From assembly GCA_902779535.1 (NCBI GenBank), contig CACZBX010000014.1:1-64000 (forward strand): 64,000 bases of DNA, in the 5' to 3' direction. Of this stretch, positions 25,048 to 34,660 are shown piece by piece. The notes below the pieces were generated by a model. The model was not told where the DNA came from. It saw only the letters and a program-made list of their open reading frames with translations, and searched no databases. The DNA comes from an uncultured Bacteroidales bacterium. Lineage in GTDB: Bacteria > Bacteroidota > Bacteroidia > Bacteroidales > Bacteroidaceae. A program made the translations under genes and the position numbers. Position 1 is the stretch's first letter, and every line of letters starts with the position of its first letter.

Positions 25048-27039
25048 TTACTTCACAATCGCTTCATTGATGTCTTGTAAGAGCCAAACCATCATATTCC
25101 CTTTTCCACGATGATTCCATGCGTAGTATGGGATAAGATTTAACTTCACATTCTTTGAAACAATCTTCCCATTCGCATCGTAACCAACAGTCTGTGCGTC
25201 GGTACTTAGCATATTGATACCATACAGCATATCTTTCTTCTCAACAGTTTCGAACTTCGGGTTCTTGCCAACAACAGTACTTAAGATATTGAAATTGTTG
25301 TCGGGCCATTCTGCACAGTATACCAATGGGCCACGCTCTACAGATACTCGACCTCTGTCGGCAACAACACGTTCGTTGGCCTTTACGGTGCGTGGTTCCA
25401 TGTTAAAGTGGATCTGTACTTTATCACCTTTCTTCCATTTACGTGTGATGTTGCAATAACCGTCCTTTCCAACAGGAGTAGAACCATCCTTTGTCAAAGC
25501 CTCACCATTCACCGTGATAGAAAAACCGGCTTTCTTGCCATCGCTATAAGTATATAAATCGCTTGGAACGACTTGATTCTGTGTCCATCCAGGGACACGA
25601 ACCTTCAGTGTGAAGAGACCAGCCTTTGTCTTCTGAACATTCAAGGTGATATCACCATTCAAAGGATAGGTAGTTTGTTGTTCCAGAACCAATTCTTTGC
25701 CATTTACCTTCAGGTCGGCTGTATTACCCATGAATAGGTTTACATATACATTATCGTCCTTTACGGCGTAAACATAACCCGGAATAGAAGGGATGAATCG
25801 AGAGATATTCGACGGACAGCATGCGCAACCGAACCAAGCCTGGCGCTGATGTTGGCCATGGCTTTCCAATGGGTTCGGATAGAAGAACAAACCGCCATCA
25901 AGAGAAACACCTGAAAGCACGCCATTGTACAATGTCCTTTCCAGAGCATCGTAGTATTTTGATTCGCCATGGAGAAGGAACAAACGATGGTTTACATAGA
26001 CAAAGCCAATAGCAGCACATGTCTCACAGTATGCCGTAGAGTTTGGCAGTTCATAGTTCCTTCCAAACGCTTCACCATAGTTTGTTGCACCGATACCGCC
26101 GGTGATATAGTATTTCTTACCTACGATATTCTCCCAGATTTTGTCGATGGCCTTGATATAAGAGTCGTCGCCTGTCAAAGCAGCCACATCGGCCATACCC
26201 GAATACATGTAGGCAGCACGTACAGCATGACCTACAGCCTCGTCTTGTTCCAAAACAGGTTTGTGCGTTTGGTTATATTCGTCCTGGTATCCATTACGGC
26301 CTCTCATGTCGAGGAAGAATTTAGCCAGATCCAAGTACTTCTTTTCACCGGTTGCAAGGTAAAGTTTGGCTAATCCCATCTCGGCGATCTGGTGTCCCGG
26401 TACGTGAACCTCTTGTCCCGGGTTTGGTCCGATTTCACGGTTTACGCAATCAGCGTATTTGATGGCGATGTCGAGGAAGTTGCGTTTACCTGTTGCGCGA
26501 TAGTGAGCGACGGCAGCTTCCAACATGTGACCGAGGTTATAAAACTCATGGCTCAGTTCCTCTACCTTTTCCCAACGTTTTGTTCCGGCCCATTCATGCG
26601 GATGTTTCGGGTTCATAGTACGGGAGGTGTATAAATAGCCGTCAGGTTCTTGCGCGGCAGCTACAATTACCAATACGCTGTCGATATAACGCTCCAGTTT
26701 TGCGTCAGGGTAAGTCTGTAACAGGTAGCTGGCTCCCTCAATAGTCTTGTACACATCGGTATCATCAAAAGCTAGTCCGCCAACTTTGATGGTATCGGAA
26801 GGATGAGCGGCTTTCTCAAAGTTTGTATAACGTCCCGTTTCCTCACACTTGCTGAATGCCAATGGGATGGTCACATTGCGGCTGGCTTCCAAGCGCTGGC
26901 CCCAGAATCCACCGTTCACTTTCACTTGGGTAAACTGCACAGGGTCGATTGGATAACCATGTGAGAGTTCCTTTTGCTGTGCCTGTCCGGTTAATGAACA
27001 GAGTCCGACCAGCAGCGAGATGAATAAAAGTTTTCTCAT
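25048..27039 (-). CDS. Glycoside hydrolase family 127 (beta-L-arabinofuranosidase-like, DUF1680)
   Basis: A secreted or periplasmic enzyme of 663 residues with signal peptide MRKLLFISLLVGLCSLTGQAQ. The (alpha/alpha)6 barrel carries the GH127 zinc/cysteine site: Glu and Cys in AYCETCAA (~337) and the Cys pair in FGCACCPSN (~405), one of which is the proposed nucleophile in the characterised beta-L-arabinofuranosidase. A beta-sandwich domain follows. GH127 includes other specificities, so L-arabinofuranoside is the best guess only. The ATG at 27039 is placed by the signal peptide and by the promoter box 28 bases upstream. It appears monocistronic, with a strong terminator. Confidence 0.9.
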   Translation of the reverse strand: MRKLLFISLLVGLCSLTGQAQQKELSHGYPIDPVQFTQVKVNGGFWGQRLEASRNVTIPLAFSKCEETGRYTNFEKAAHPSDTIKVGGLAFDDTDVYKTIEGASYLLQTYPDAKLERYIDSVLVIVAAAQEPDGYLYTSRTMNPKHPHEWAGTKRWEKVEELSHEFYNLGHMLEAAVAHYRATGKRNFLDIAIKYADCVNREIGPNPGQEVHVPGHQIAEMGLAKLYLATGEKKYLDLAKFFLDMRGRNGYQDEYNQTHKPVLEQDEAVGHAVRAAYMYSGMADVAALTGDDSYIKAIDKIWENIVGKKYYITGGIGATNYGEAFGRNYELPNSTAYCETCAAIGFVYVNHRLFLLHGESKYYDALERTLYNGVLSGVSLDGGLFFYPNPLESHGQHQRQAWFGCACCPSNISRFIPSIPGYVYAVKDDNVYVNLFMGNTADLKVNGKELVLEQQTTYPLNGDITLNVQKTKAGLFTLKVRVPGWTQNQVVPSDLYTYSDGKKAGFSITVNGEALTKDGSTPVGKDGYCNITRKWKKGDKVQIHFNMEPRTVKANERVVADRGRVSVERGPLVYCAEWPDNNFNILSTVVGKNPKFETVEKKDMLYGINMLSTDAQTVGYDANGKIVSKNVKLNLIPYYAWNHRGKGNMMVWLLQDINEAIVK

Positions 27040-27066
27040 GATATTAATGTTTAAATAGTTTACTCG

Positions 27067-27074
27067 CAAAGATA
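27067..27074 (-). promoter_or_regulatory. Promoter -7 box for GH127 gene
   Basis: Minus-strand TATCTTTG, 28 bases upstream of the GH127 ATG, in the short gap after the SpmAB-like gene. Confidence 0.65.
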
Positions 27075-27081
27075 TAATTAA

Positions 27082-28314
27082 TTATCCAAAAAACAAATAT
27101 CCGATAAAGATTGCGGCAATGATCCCGGCAAAGTCGGCTATCAGTCCGCAAGCTACGGCGTGGCGCGTCTTTGCAATGTTCACGCTTCCGAAATAAACGG
27201 CTAGAATATAGAAGGTTGTATCGGTTGAACCTTGGAAAATACACGACAGGCGACCTACAAACGAGTCGACACCATAAGTGTTCATTGCATCAATCATCAT
27301 GCCTCTGGCTCCACTTCCGCTCAACGGCTTCATGATGGCTGTAGGCAGAGCCCCTACAAAATCACTGTTAAGGCCGCAAAGGCTGACACCTTTGCCAATA
27401 CCATCAATCAGATAGTCCATCGCTCCTGAGGCACGGAACACACCGATGCCAACGAGAATTGCTATCAGATATGGAATAATGCGGACGGCTGTCTGGAATC
27501 CTTCTTTCGCGCCCTCGATAAAAGTGTCGTACACATTGATCTTCTTTCGGATACCGGCTGTGATAAAGCCGATAATGATGATGAACAGCAACATATTGGC
27601 AATGGTCGTAGAGTAAGTATTCAACGACTCCTGGGGCAGATTGGCACAGAAATAGATGATGGCGGCTACGAAGATGCTCAAGCCACCAAGGAATCCCAGC
27701 ACCGTACGGTTGAGTAAGTTGATGCGTTGGTAAATACTTACCGCAATAATACCGGCTAAGGTCGAGACAAATGTAGCCAGGAGTATGGGAATGAAGATAT
27801 CTGTAGGTTGGCTGGCACCCAACTGTGCACGGTATACCAGGATGCTGATAGGAATGATGGTCAAACCCGATGTATTGAGTACGAGAAACATGATCATAGC
27901 ATTGCTTGCCGTATCTTTCTTGGTGTTCAACTCTTGCAATCCTTCCATCGCTTTCAGTCCAAGAGGAGTTGCGGCATTGTCCAGCCCTAACATATTCGCT
28001 GCAATGTTCATGAAAATACTACCGGTGACAGGATGCCCTTTGGGAACTTCCGGGAATAACTTGGTGAATAAAGGGCTGAGCAGACGGGCGAACCAGTTTA
28101 CGACTCCTCCTTTTTCTCCTATCTTCATGATGCCTAACCACAAGGAAAGTACGCCTGTCAATCCCAAAGAGATTTCAAAGGCTGTTTTGGATGAACTAAA
28201 GGTAGAATTGATGATTTCGGGAAAGACCTGAGTGTCGCCGAAAAAGATCAGTCGGATACACGCAATAATGAAAGCAATCAGAAAGAAAGCTATCCAGATA
28301 TAATTCAGTGCCAT
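27082..28314 (-). CDS. SpmA-SpmB-like nucleoside-recognition (Gate) membrane protein
   Basis: A 410-residue multispanning protein in which the first ~200 residues resemble spore maturation protein A and the rest resemble SpmB, as one polypeptide. Gate-domain features include FMNIAANMLGLDNAATPLG, LNTSGLTIIP in the first half, and TAVRIIPYLIAILVGIGVFRASG, PLSGSGARGMM and GSTDTTFY in the second. In endospore formers spmA and spmB affect spore-core dehydration; this lineage does not sporulate, so the role is different and unknown, possibly transport. It has its own promoter, divergent from the antiporter gene. Confidence 0.88.
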   Translation of the reverse strand: MALNYIWIAFFLIAFIIACIRLIFFGDTQVFPEIINSTFSSSKTAFEISLGLTGVLSLWLGIMKIGEKGGVVNWFARLLSPLFTKLFPEVPKGHPVTGSIFMNIAANMLGLDNAATPLGLKAMEGLQELNTKKDTASNAMIMFLVLNTSGLTIIPISILVYRAQLGASQPTDIFIPILLATFVSTLAGIIAVSIYQRINLLNRTVLGFLGGLSIFVAAIIYFCANLPQESLNTYSTTIANMLLFIIIIGFITAGIRKKINVYDTFIEGAKEGFQTAVRIIPYLIAILVGIGVFRASGAMDYLIDGIGKGVSLCGLNSDFVGALPTAIMKPLSGSGARGMMIDAMNTYGVDSFVGRLSCIFQGSTDTTFYILAVYFGSVNIAKTRHAVACGLIADFAGIIAAIFIGYLFFG

Positions 28315-28340
28315 AAGATAGTTTTTTCATGAAACATGGA

Positions 28341-28348
28341 CAAAAGTA
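28341..28348 (-). promoter_or_regulatory. Promoter -7 box for SpmAB-like gene
   Basis: Minus-strand TACTTTTG fits TAnnTTTG, 27 bases upstream of the ATG at 28314. Confidence 0.55.
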
Positions 28349-28361
28349 CAAATAAATCCGC

Positions 28362-28369
28362 TAAATTTG
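28362..28369 (+). promoter_or_regulatory. Promoter -7 box for antiporter gene
   Basis: TAAATTTG fits TAnnTTTG, 28 bases upstream of the ATG at 28398. It is back-to-back with the SpmAB-like promoter. Confidence 0.55.
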
Positions 28370-28397
28370 TACGTCATTATAAAAAAGCATTCTACTC

Positions 28398-29357
28398 ATG
28401 ATAAATATTTTATTGTTAATAGGCGGACTGGTTCTTATCTTGTATGGAGCAAATGCCTTGACTGACGGAGCCTCGGCTCTTGCGAAGCGTTTCAAAATAT
28501 CTGATTTAGTCATTGGCCTGACGATTGTTGCTTTTGGAACGTCGGCACCCGAACTGGTTGTCAGCATCACTTCGGCTATGCATGGCAGTGCAGGCTTGGC
28601 TATTGGTAACGTTGTCGGAAGTAACCTTTTCAATATCTTGATGATTGTGGGCTGCACAGCGTTGACCTGTCCTATCGTAGTAGGCAAGGGAACGTTGACC
28701 AAAGAGATCCCTTTGGTGATACTTTCGTCGTTGGCTCTTCTGTTCTTGGCCAACGATATCCTCTTGGATGGTGCCATGGACAATGTCATCAACCGTTCCG
28801 ACGGATTAATCTTGCTCTGTTTTTTTGCAATCTTCATGGGATATACCTTTGCTATTGCACATAACAATGCCAGTGAGGAAGATGAGGCAACGGTGAAGGA
28901 GATGCCGATATGGAAGTCTGCATTGTTTATTGTTGTTGGTTTGGCCGGTTTGATCTTTGGTGGTAATCTGTTTGTTGACGGTGCCAGTGGTATTGCACGG
29001 GCATTAGGTGTCAGCGATGCTGTTATCGGTTTGACATTGGTGGCTGGAGGAACCTCGTTGCCGGAACTGGCAACTTCGGTGATTGCGGCGTTGAAGAAGA
29101 ATCCAGGGATTGCGATAGGTAATGTGATAGGAAGTAATCTTTTCAACATCTTCTTGGTGTTGGGATGCAGTGCTACCATTTCTCCGTTGCCATTGGGCAG
29201 TATTACAAACATTGATCTAATCACACTGATAGGAGCTTCCATCCTGTTCTGGATAACTGGTTGGTATTTCAAAAAACGAACCATCACCCGATTGGAGGGA
29301 GGTATCATGGTAGTATGTTATATCCTATACACCGTCTTCCTTATCTCGCAACAATAA
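28398..29357 (+). CDS. Calcium/sodium antiporter (CaCA family, YrbG-like)
   Basis: The 319-residue inner-membrane protein has about ten hydrophobic segments in two homologous halves of opposite topology. Each half carries the ion-binding alpha repeat: GTSAPELVVS plus GNVVGSNLFNI in the first, and GGTSLPELATSV plus GNVIGSNLFNIFLVLG in the second. These include the acidic residues of the Ca2+/cation exchange site. The exact ions (Ca2+, Na+, K+, H+) cannot be read from sequence. A long antisense frame on the opposite strand is only a shadow of this repetitive hydrophobic gene. The gene after it may share its transcript. Confidence 0.93.
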   Translation: MINILLLIGGLVLILYGANALTDGASALAKRFKISDLVIGLTIVAFGTSAPELVVSITSAMHGSAGLAIGNVVGSNLFNILMIVGCTALTCPIVVGKGTLTKEIPLVILSSLALLFLANDILLDGAMDNVINRSDGLILLCFFAIFMGYTFAIAHNNASEEDEATVKEMPIWKSALFIVVGLAGLIFGGNLFVDGASGIARALGVSDAVIGLTLVAGGTSLPELATSVIAALKKNPGIAIGNVIGSNLFNIFLVLGCSATISPLPLGSITNIDLITLIGASILFWITGWYFKKRTITRLEGGIMVVCYILYTVFLISQQ

Positions 29358-29423
29358 AAAGTGAAAAAGTGAAGGTTTATTGATAAAATTCCACTAATTT
29401 TACCACCAATATAATTAGTAAGC

Positions 29424-30557
29424 ATGGCTGTAACGATAAAGAAAGTGAGTTCCTCAACCGAATTGAAGGAATTTATACGTTTTAACTACAATTTATATAA
29501 GGAAAACCCTTATTCTGTTCCCGATTTGTACGAAGATATCCTGGACACGTTCAGTCCAAAGAAGAATCCGGCCTTCGCCTTTTGTGAAGCCGACTATTTC
29601 CTTGCATATAAAGATGATCGTTTGGTAGGACGTGTGGCTGCTATCATCAACAATCGTGCAAACCAGACGTGGAACAAGAAAGAGGTTCGGTTTGGATGGA
29701 TAGATTTTATTGACGACCCGGAGGTGTCTGAAGCATTGCTCAACACGGTGATAGAGTGGGGAAAGAAACGAGGAATGAATGCCATTGTCGGTCCGCTGGG
29801 ATTCACCGATATGGATGCTGAGGGAATGTTGGTAGAAGGATTCGATCAACTTAGCACGATGGCTACCATTTATAACTTTCCTTATTATCCGCAGCATGTT
29901 GAACGCTTAGGCTTTGTGAAAGATGCCGATTGGGTGGAGTATAAAATCTATATTCCGAAAGAAATGCCGGAAAAACATCGTCGCATCTCCGAAATGTTGA
30001 TGCAACGGTATAAGCTGAAGATTAAGAAGTTGAAGAACCGTAAGGAGATAAAAGAAGGGAACTACGGTCAGAAGATATTCGATTTGATTAACGAGGCTTA
30101 TACTCCGTTGTACGGTTACTCCCAAATGACACAAGCTCAGATTGACCAGTATGTAGGAACGTACCTTGGTATATTGGACCTACGTATGGTTACTTTGGTG
30201 GAAGATGAACAACAGAACGTGATTGCCGTTGGTATCTCGATGGCATCGCTCTCAGAAGCCTTGCAAAAGGCAAAAGGTAAGATGTTCCCGTTCGGTTGGT
30301 ATCATCTTGCCAAGGCTCTTTTCCTGAAACGTCCGAAAGTACTCGACCTCTTGCTGGTGGCTGTCAAGCCGGAATATCAAAGTAAAGGTGTGAATGCCTT
30401 GCTGTTTTACGACCTGATCCCTGTATATCAGCAATTAGGATTTGTCTATGCTGAGAGTAATCCCGAGTTGGAACTGAATGCAAAGGTACAAGGTCAATGG
30501 TCATACTTCGAAAACGAACAACACAAACGCCGTAGAGCTTATAGAAAAGAAATCTAA
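29424..30557 (+). CDS. GNAT-like protein, function unknown
   Basis: The 377-residue cytoplasmic protein looks like a two-part GNAT fold. The N-terminal part (1-~160) has FAFCEADYFLAYKDDRLVGRVAAIIN, and the C-terminal part has LLLVAVKPEYQSKGVNALLFYDLIP, resembling the acetyl-CoA pyrophosphate loop Q-x-x-G-x-(G/A), though the second glycine reads N-A. The donor and acceptor are unknown. It precedes parE by 18 bases and so probably belongs to the same transcript as parE, coaD and the S41 protease. Confidence 0.75.
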   Translation: MAVTIKKVSSSTELKEFIRFNYNLYKENPYSVPDLYEDILDTFSPKKNPAFAFCEADYFLAYKDDRLVGRVAAIINNRANQTWNKKEVRFGWIDFIDDPEVSEALLNTVIEWGKKRGMNAIVGPLGFTDMDAEGMLVEGFDQLSTMATIYNFPYYPQHVERLGFVKDADWVEYKIYIPKEMPEKHRRISEMLMQRYKLKIKKLKNRKEIKEGNYGQKIFDLINEAYTPLYGYSQMTQAQIDQYVGTYLGILDLRMVTLVEDEQQNVIAVGISMASLSEALQKAKGKMFPFGWYHLAKALFLKRPKVLDLLLVAVKPEYQSKGVNALLFYDLIPVYQQLGFVYAESNPELELNAKVQGQWSYFENEQHKRRRAYRKEI

Positions 30558-30575
30558 CATGTGATTTGTCAAAAT

Positions 30576-32537
30576 ATGGAAGAAGAAAAGAAAGAATTAT
30601 TTGTCAACCCAGTTGTCGATTATACTGACGATAATATCCGACATCTTAGCGATATGGAGCATGTCCGTACACGCCCAGGTATGTATATCGGAAGATTGGG
30701 CGACGGATCACATCCAGAAGATGGTATCTATGTCTTATTGAAAGAAGTCATCGATAATAGTATTGATGAATTTAGGATGCATTTCGGAAATAAGATCGAG
30801 ATTTCCATTGAAGATAATCTGCGGGTATCGGTCAGAGACTATGGCCGCGGTATCCCTCAAGGCAAATTGATTGAGGCTGTCAGCGTACTGAATACAGGTG
30901 CGAAATACGATAGCAAAGCTTTCAAGAAGAGTGTCGGACTGAATGGTGTTGGTGTTAAGGCAGTCAACGCATTGAGCTCACATTTTGAGGTGAGAAGTTT
31001 TCGTGACGGGAAGGTTCGGTCTGCTACATTTGAGAAAGGAAACTTACAAACCGACCAGACAGAAGATTCAACGGCTGAAAATGGTACTTATATTTTCTTT
31101 GAACCCGACAACACTCTTTTTAAAGATTACTCGTTTAATTCGGAGTATGTAGAGACGATGCTTCGAAACTATACGTATCTGAATACAGGTTTGTCGTTGA
31201 TATATAATGGTAGGAAGATATTATCTAGGAACGGCTTGGTCGATATGCTGAATGATAATATGACCGAAACCGGTATTTATCCGATTATTCACCTGAAGGC
31301 AGATGACATTGAGATAGCTTTTACTCATACCTCACAGTATGGGGAAGAATACTATTCGTTCGTCAACGGACAGCATACCACGCAGGGAGGTACACACCAA
31401 AGTGCATTCAAGGAACATCTTGCTCGCACCATTAAGGAGTTCTATAATAAGAATATGGATGTGGCCGATATCCGTAATGGACTGGTTGCTGCCATTGCGA
31501 TCAACGTGGAGGAACCAATGTTCGAGAGTCAGACGAAGATAAAGTTAGGTTCTACGAGCATGGGACCAGAAGGGCCATCAGTCAATAAGTTTATTGGCGA
31601 CTTCGTGAAGCGTGAAGTCGATAACTATATGCACAAGCATCCGGATACAGCCAATGAGATGCTCCAGAAGATATTGGACTCGGAAAAAGAACGAAAAGCG
31701 ATTGCCGGGGTAACCAAGATGGCACGTGAACGGGCAAAGAAAGCGAACCTTCATAACCGTAAGTTGCGCGATTGTCGCTTCCACTTGAACGATACTCGCG
31801 GTAACATGCAAGAGGAGAGTTGCATTTTCATTACCGAGGGAGACTCAGCAAGTGGTTCCATCACTAAGAGCCGCGATGTGAATACACAAGCAGTATTCAG
31901 TCTGCGTGGTAAGCCGTTGAACTCGTATGGACTGACTAAAAAAGTGGTGTACGAGAATGAAGAGTTTAACCTGCTCCAAGCAGCATTGAACATCGAAGAT
32001 GGTCTGGATGGCTTACGATACAACAAGGTAATTGTCGCAACTGATGCCGATGTGGATGGAATGCATATCCGACTGCTGATGATTACTTTCTTCTTACAGT
32101 TCTTCCCCGATCTGATCAAGAAAGGACATGTATATATTCTTCAGACTCCGTTGTTCCGCGTACGTAACCGCCGTACAAAGATTAAGAATAAAAAGGTGGT
32201 AGCCGAGGCTGATGAACGGATTGATAAAAAAGAAAAAAAGAGCGATTTCATCACACATTATTGCTATACAGAGGAAGAACGTCAGCGTGCAATTGCTGAC
32301 TTAGGCCCTGATCCGGAGATTACACGATTCAAAGGATTAGGTGAGATTTCACCCGATGAATTCAAGTATTTCATCGGAAAAGATATCCGTCTGGAGCAAG
32401 TAACCTTGCGTAAGACCGACTTGGTGAAAGAACTGCTGGAGTTCTACATGGGAAAGAACACGATGGAACGTCAAGGTTTCATCATTGACAACCTCGTGGT
32501 GGAGGAAGATTTAGCAAAAGACTTGGAGGAAGCATGA
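30576..32537 (+). CDS. parE: DNA topoisomerase IV subunit B (ParE/GyrB family)
   Basis: The ATPase subunit of a type IIA topoisomerase, partner of a ParC/GyrA protein not in the window. The GHKL ATPase has [17 protein letters not shown] and [13 protein letters not shown]; the transducer domain follows; the TOPRIM domain shows ITEGDSASG and the metal-binding [10 protein letters not shown]; the C terminus has [13 protein letters not shown]. At 653 residues it is ParE-sized and lacks any large GyrB insertion. I choose the ATG at 30576 over an in-frame GTG at 30561. Its stop overlaps coaD by four bases (ATGA). Confidence 0.93.
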   Translation: MEEEKKELFVNPVVDYTDDNIRHLSDMEHVRTRPGMYIGRLGDGSHPEDGIYVLLKEVIDNSIDEFRMHFGNKIEISIEDNLRVSVRDYGRGIPQGKLIEAVSVLNTGAKYDSKAFKKSVGLNGVGVKAVNALSSHFEVRSFRDGKVRSATFEKGNLQTDQTEDSTAENGTYIFFEPDNTLFKDYSFNSEYVETMLRNYTYLNTGLSLIYNGRKILSRNGLVDMLNDNMTETGIYPIIHLKADDIEIAFTHTSQYGEEYYSFVNGQHTTQGGTHQSAFKEHLARTIKEFYNKNMDVADIRNGLVAAIAINVEEPMFESQTKIKLGSTSMGPEGPSVNKFIGDFVKREVDNYMHKHPDTANEMLQKILDSEKERKAIAGVTKMARERAKKANLHNRKLRDCRFHLNDTRGNMQEESCIFITEGDSASGSITKSRDVNTQAVFSLRGKPLNSYGLTKKVVYENEEFNLLQAALNIEDGLDGLRYNKVIVATDADVDGMHIRLLMITFFLQFFPDLIKKGHVYILQTPLFRVRNRRTKIKNKKVVAEADERIDKKEKKSDFITHYCYTEEERQRAIADLGPDPEITRFKGLGEISPDEFKYFIGKDIRLEQVTLRKTDLVKELLEFYMGKNTMERQGFIIDNLVVEEDLAKDLEEA

Positions 32538-32998
32538 AAAAAGCATTATTCACCGGTACATTCGATCCCTATACCATTGGACACGACTCCGTAGTACGGC
32601 GGGCATTGACCTTTATGGATGAAATTGTGATAGCAGTTGTCGAACGGAATGTACATAAGCAATCTCTTTTCTCGAATGAACAGCGAGTGAAGATGATACA
32701 AGACCTGTATGCCGACGAACCACGTGTCAACGTGTTACCATTTCATAACCTGGCCGTCGACTTTGCAAAGGAGCAAGGCGCTCAATTTATTATCCGAGGC
32801 GTTCGTTCTATTTCTGATTTTGAATATGAGAAAGAGATGGCCGAAATGAATAAGCGTTTGTCTGGGATTGAAACGATTCTATTGCTTACCGAGCCGGAAC
32901 TGGCCTGTGTCAGCTCGAGTATGGTACGCGAGTTATTATCGTATGGTAAGGATGTTTCCGCATTTTTGCCAAAAGGAATGAAATTATTAAAGGGATGA
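32534..32998 (+). CDS. coaD: Pantetheine-phosphate adenylyltransferase
   Basis: CoaD converts 4'-phosphopantetheine and ATP to dephospho-CoA, the penultimate step of CoA synthesis. The 154-residue protein has the nucleotidyltransferase motif [11 protein letters not shown] (residues 8-18, with T-x-G-H), [14 protein letters not shown] for the pantetheine site and the C-terminal [10 protein letters not shown] (ISSxxxR-type). Four-base overlaps with both parE and the S41 protease gene indicate translational coupling. Confidence 0.97.
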   Translation: MKKALFTGTFDPYTIGHDSVVRRALTFMDEIVIAVVERNVHKQSLFSNEQRVKMIQDLYADEPRVNVLPFHNLAVDFAKEQGAQFIIRGVRSISDFEYEKEMAEMNKRLSGIETILLLTEPELACVSSSMVRELLSYGKDVSAFLPKGMKLLKG

Positions 32999-34602
32999 AA
33001 TACACCACATATCTTGTTTCATGTCTGCTGGCTTTGTTCGTATGTCTACCAACGAATGCCCAGCGGCGATTGATGCTGAACAGCCCAGCCAATAAATTGC
33101 AGTTGGCAGAGTATGCGATTGCAAGCTTATATGTTGATACCGTAAACGAGTCGAAAATGGTGGAGAGTGCCATCATTAAGATGCTGGAACAACTTGACCC
33201 ACATTCTACCTATTCTACTCCAAAAGAGGTGAAGGAGCTGACCGAACCTCTTCAAGGAAAGTTTGATGGCATTGGCATTCAGTTTAATATGGTGGAAGAT
33301 ACATTGATGGTTATTCAGCCTGTATCAGGAGGTCCTTCCGAGAAGGTTGGCATCCTTGCGGGGGATCGTATCGTACAAGTTGATGACTCTATCATTGCAG
33401 GCGTAAAAATGTCGACCGAAAAGATCATGAGCATGCTCCGCGGTCCTAAGGGAACTACCGTTAAGGTGAAAATTCTTCGGCGAGGAGTAAAGGACTTATT
33501 GAACTTTACTATTAAACGAGATAAGATCCCTGTGTTTAGTCTGGATGCAGCCTATCTTATTGACAAGCGAATCGGATATATCAAGATTAACCGTTTTGCT
33601 GCAACGACCCATAAGGAATTCATGGAGGCTTTACAAACGCTGCAACAAAAAGGAATGAAGGATTTGATTCTCGACTTGCAAGGGAATGGTGGTGGATATC
33701 TTGAAGCAGCCATCGATATTGCAAACGAGTTTCTTGACAAGAAAGAGTTGATTGTCTACACGATTGGTCGGAAAAATCCTCGTAGTGAGTTTCAAGCAAA
33801 GGGAAACGGACAGTTTAAGACTGGACGACTTGTGGTGTTGATTGACGAGTACTCAGCTTCAGCAAGTGAGATCGTGACCGGTGCTGTTCAGGACTGGGAC
33901 AGAGGAGTGGTCGTCGGGAGAAGGAGCTTTGGCAAGGGACTGGTACAACGTCCAATCGACCTGCCAGATGGCTCAATGATTCGATTGACGGTAGCTCGTT
34001 ATTACACTCCTTCCGGACGGTGTATCCAAAAACCGTATGAGAAAGGTATCAAAGATTACAATCAGGATTTGATAAAGCGGTATAACAGTGGGGAAATGAT
34101 GAGTGCAGATAGTATCCACTTCCCTGATTCTCTGAAATATCTGACTCAACGACTGCAACGTCCTGTCTATGGCGGTGGTGGTATCATGCCCGATTATTAT
34201 GTTCCTGTAGATACAACCTTATACACTAAGTATCATCGACAGATGAGTCTTCAAGGGATGTTACTCAAGTATCATTTCCAACTGATCGATACACATCGGA
34301 ATGAATGGAGTAGCAAGTATAGGAACTTTGATGAGTTTAACCGTAAATTTGCGGTGACAGATGAAATGATGCAAAAGTTGGTTGCTTTGGGTAAGCAAGA
34401 AAAGATTGAGTATACCGATGAGGCTGAATATCAAAAGTCAGTTCCGCTGATGAAGTTACAGCTGAAAGCACTCATCGCTCGGGATCTATGGGATATGAGC
34501 GAGTATTATCAAGTTATCAATGAGTCGAATGAGAGTGTACGTAAAGCACTCGAACTGTTAAAAGAGAAAGATTTCGACAAATTGTTCCTAAAGAAGAAAT
34601 AA
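32995..34602 (+). CDS. S41 family C-terminal processing protease
   Basis: A 535-residue exported protease with a signal peptide ([23 protein letters not shown]). A PDZ domain occupies roughly residues 85-170 (GIGIQFNMVEDTLMVIQPV, AGDRIVQVDD), followed by the S41 catalytic core with the Ser/Lys pair in EYSASASEIV (~289) and GRRSFGKGLVQ (~313). About 200 further residues form a C-terminal region. Such proteases trim or degrade periplasmic proteins. It is the last gene of the run starting at 29424 or 28398 and ends at a strong terminator. Confidence 0.93.
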   Translation: MKYTTYLVSCLLALFVCLPTNAQRRLMLNSPANKLQLAEYAIASLYVDTVNESKMVESAIIKMLEQLDPHSTYSTPKEVKELTEPLQGKFDGIGIQFNMVEDTLMVIQPVSGGPSEKVGILAGDRIVQVDDSIIAGVKMSTEKIMSMLRGPKGTTVKVKILRRGVKDLLNFTIKRDKIPVFSLDAAYLIDKRIGYIKINRFAATTHKEFMEALQTLQQKGMKDLILDLQGNGGGYLEAAIDIANEFLDKKELIVYTIGRKNPRSEFQAKGNGQFKTGRLVVLIDEYSASASEIVTGAVQDWDRGVVVGRRSFGKGLVQRPIDLPDGSMIRLTVARYYTPSGRCIQKPYEKGIKDYNQDLIKRYNSGEMMSADSIHFPDSLKYLTQRLQRPVYGGGGIMPDYYVPVDTTLYTKYHRQMSLQGMLLKYHFQLIDTHRNEWSSKYRNFDEFNRKFAVTDEMMQKLVALGKQEKIEYTDEAEYQKSVPLMKLQLKALIARDLWDMSEYYQVINESNESVRKALELLKEKDFDKLFLKKK

Positions 34603-34611
34603 TATCTACAA

Positions 34612-34650
34612 AGATAGGGCTTGCTGAAAGGCAAGCCCTATCTGTTTTTT
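34612..34650. terminator. Bidirectional terminator, S41 protease / cysS
   Basis: AGATAGGGCTTGC pairs perfectly with GCAAGCCCTATCT around TGAAAG, followed by a run of six T on the plus strand, between convergent genes. Confidence 0.9.
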
Positions 34651-34660
34651 ATGGATAGAT

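Noticed and set aside
28361..29308. 315-codon minus-strand frame opposite the antiporter gene
   Set aside because: It mirrors a hydrophobic, repetitive real gene with clear CaCA motifs; its translation has no family features and it would run across both divergent promoters.
29358..29423. Terminator after the antiporter gene
   Set aside because: The only inverted repeat (CTAATT/AATTAG) is short and AT-only without a T run; read-through into the next gene is more likely.
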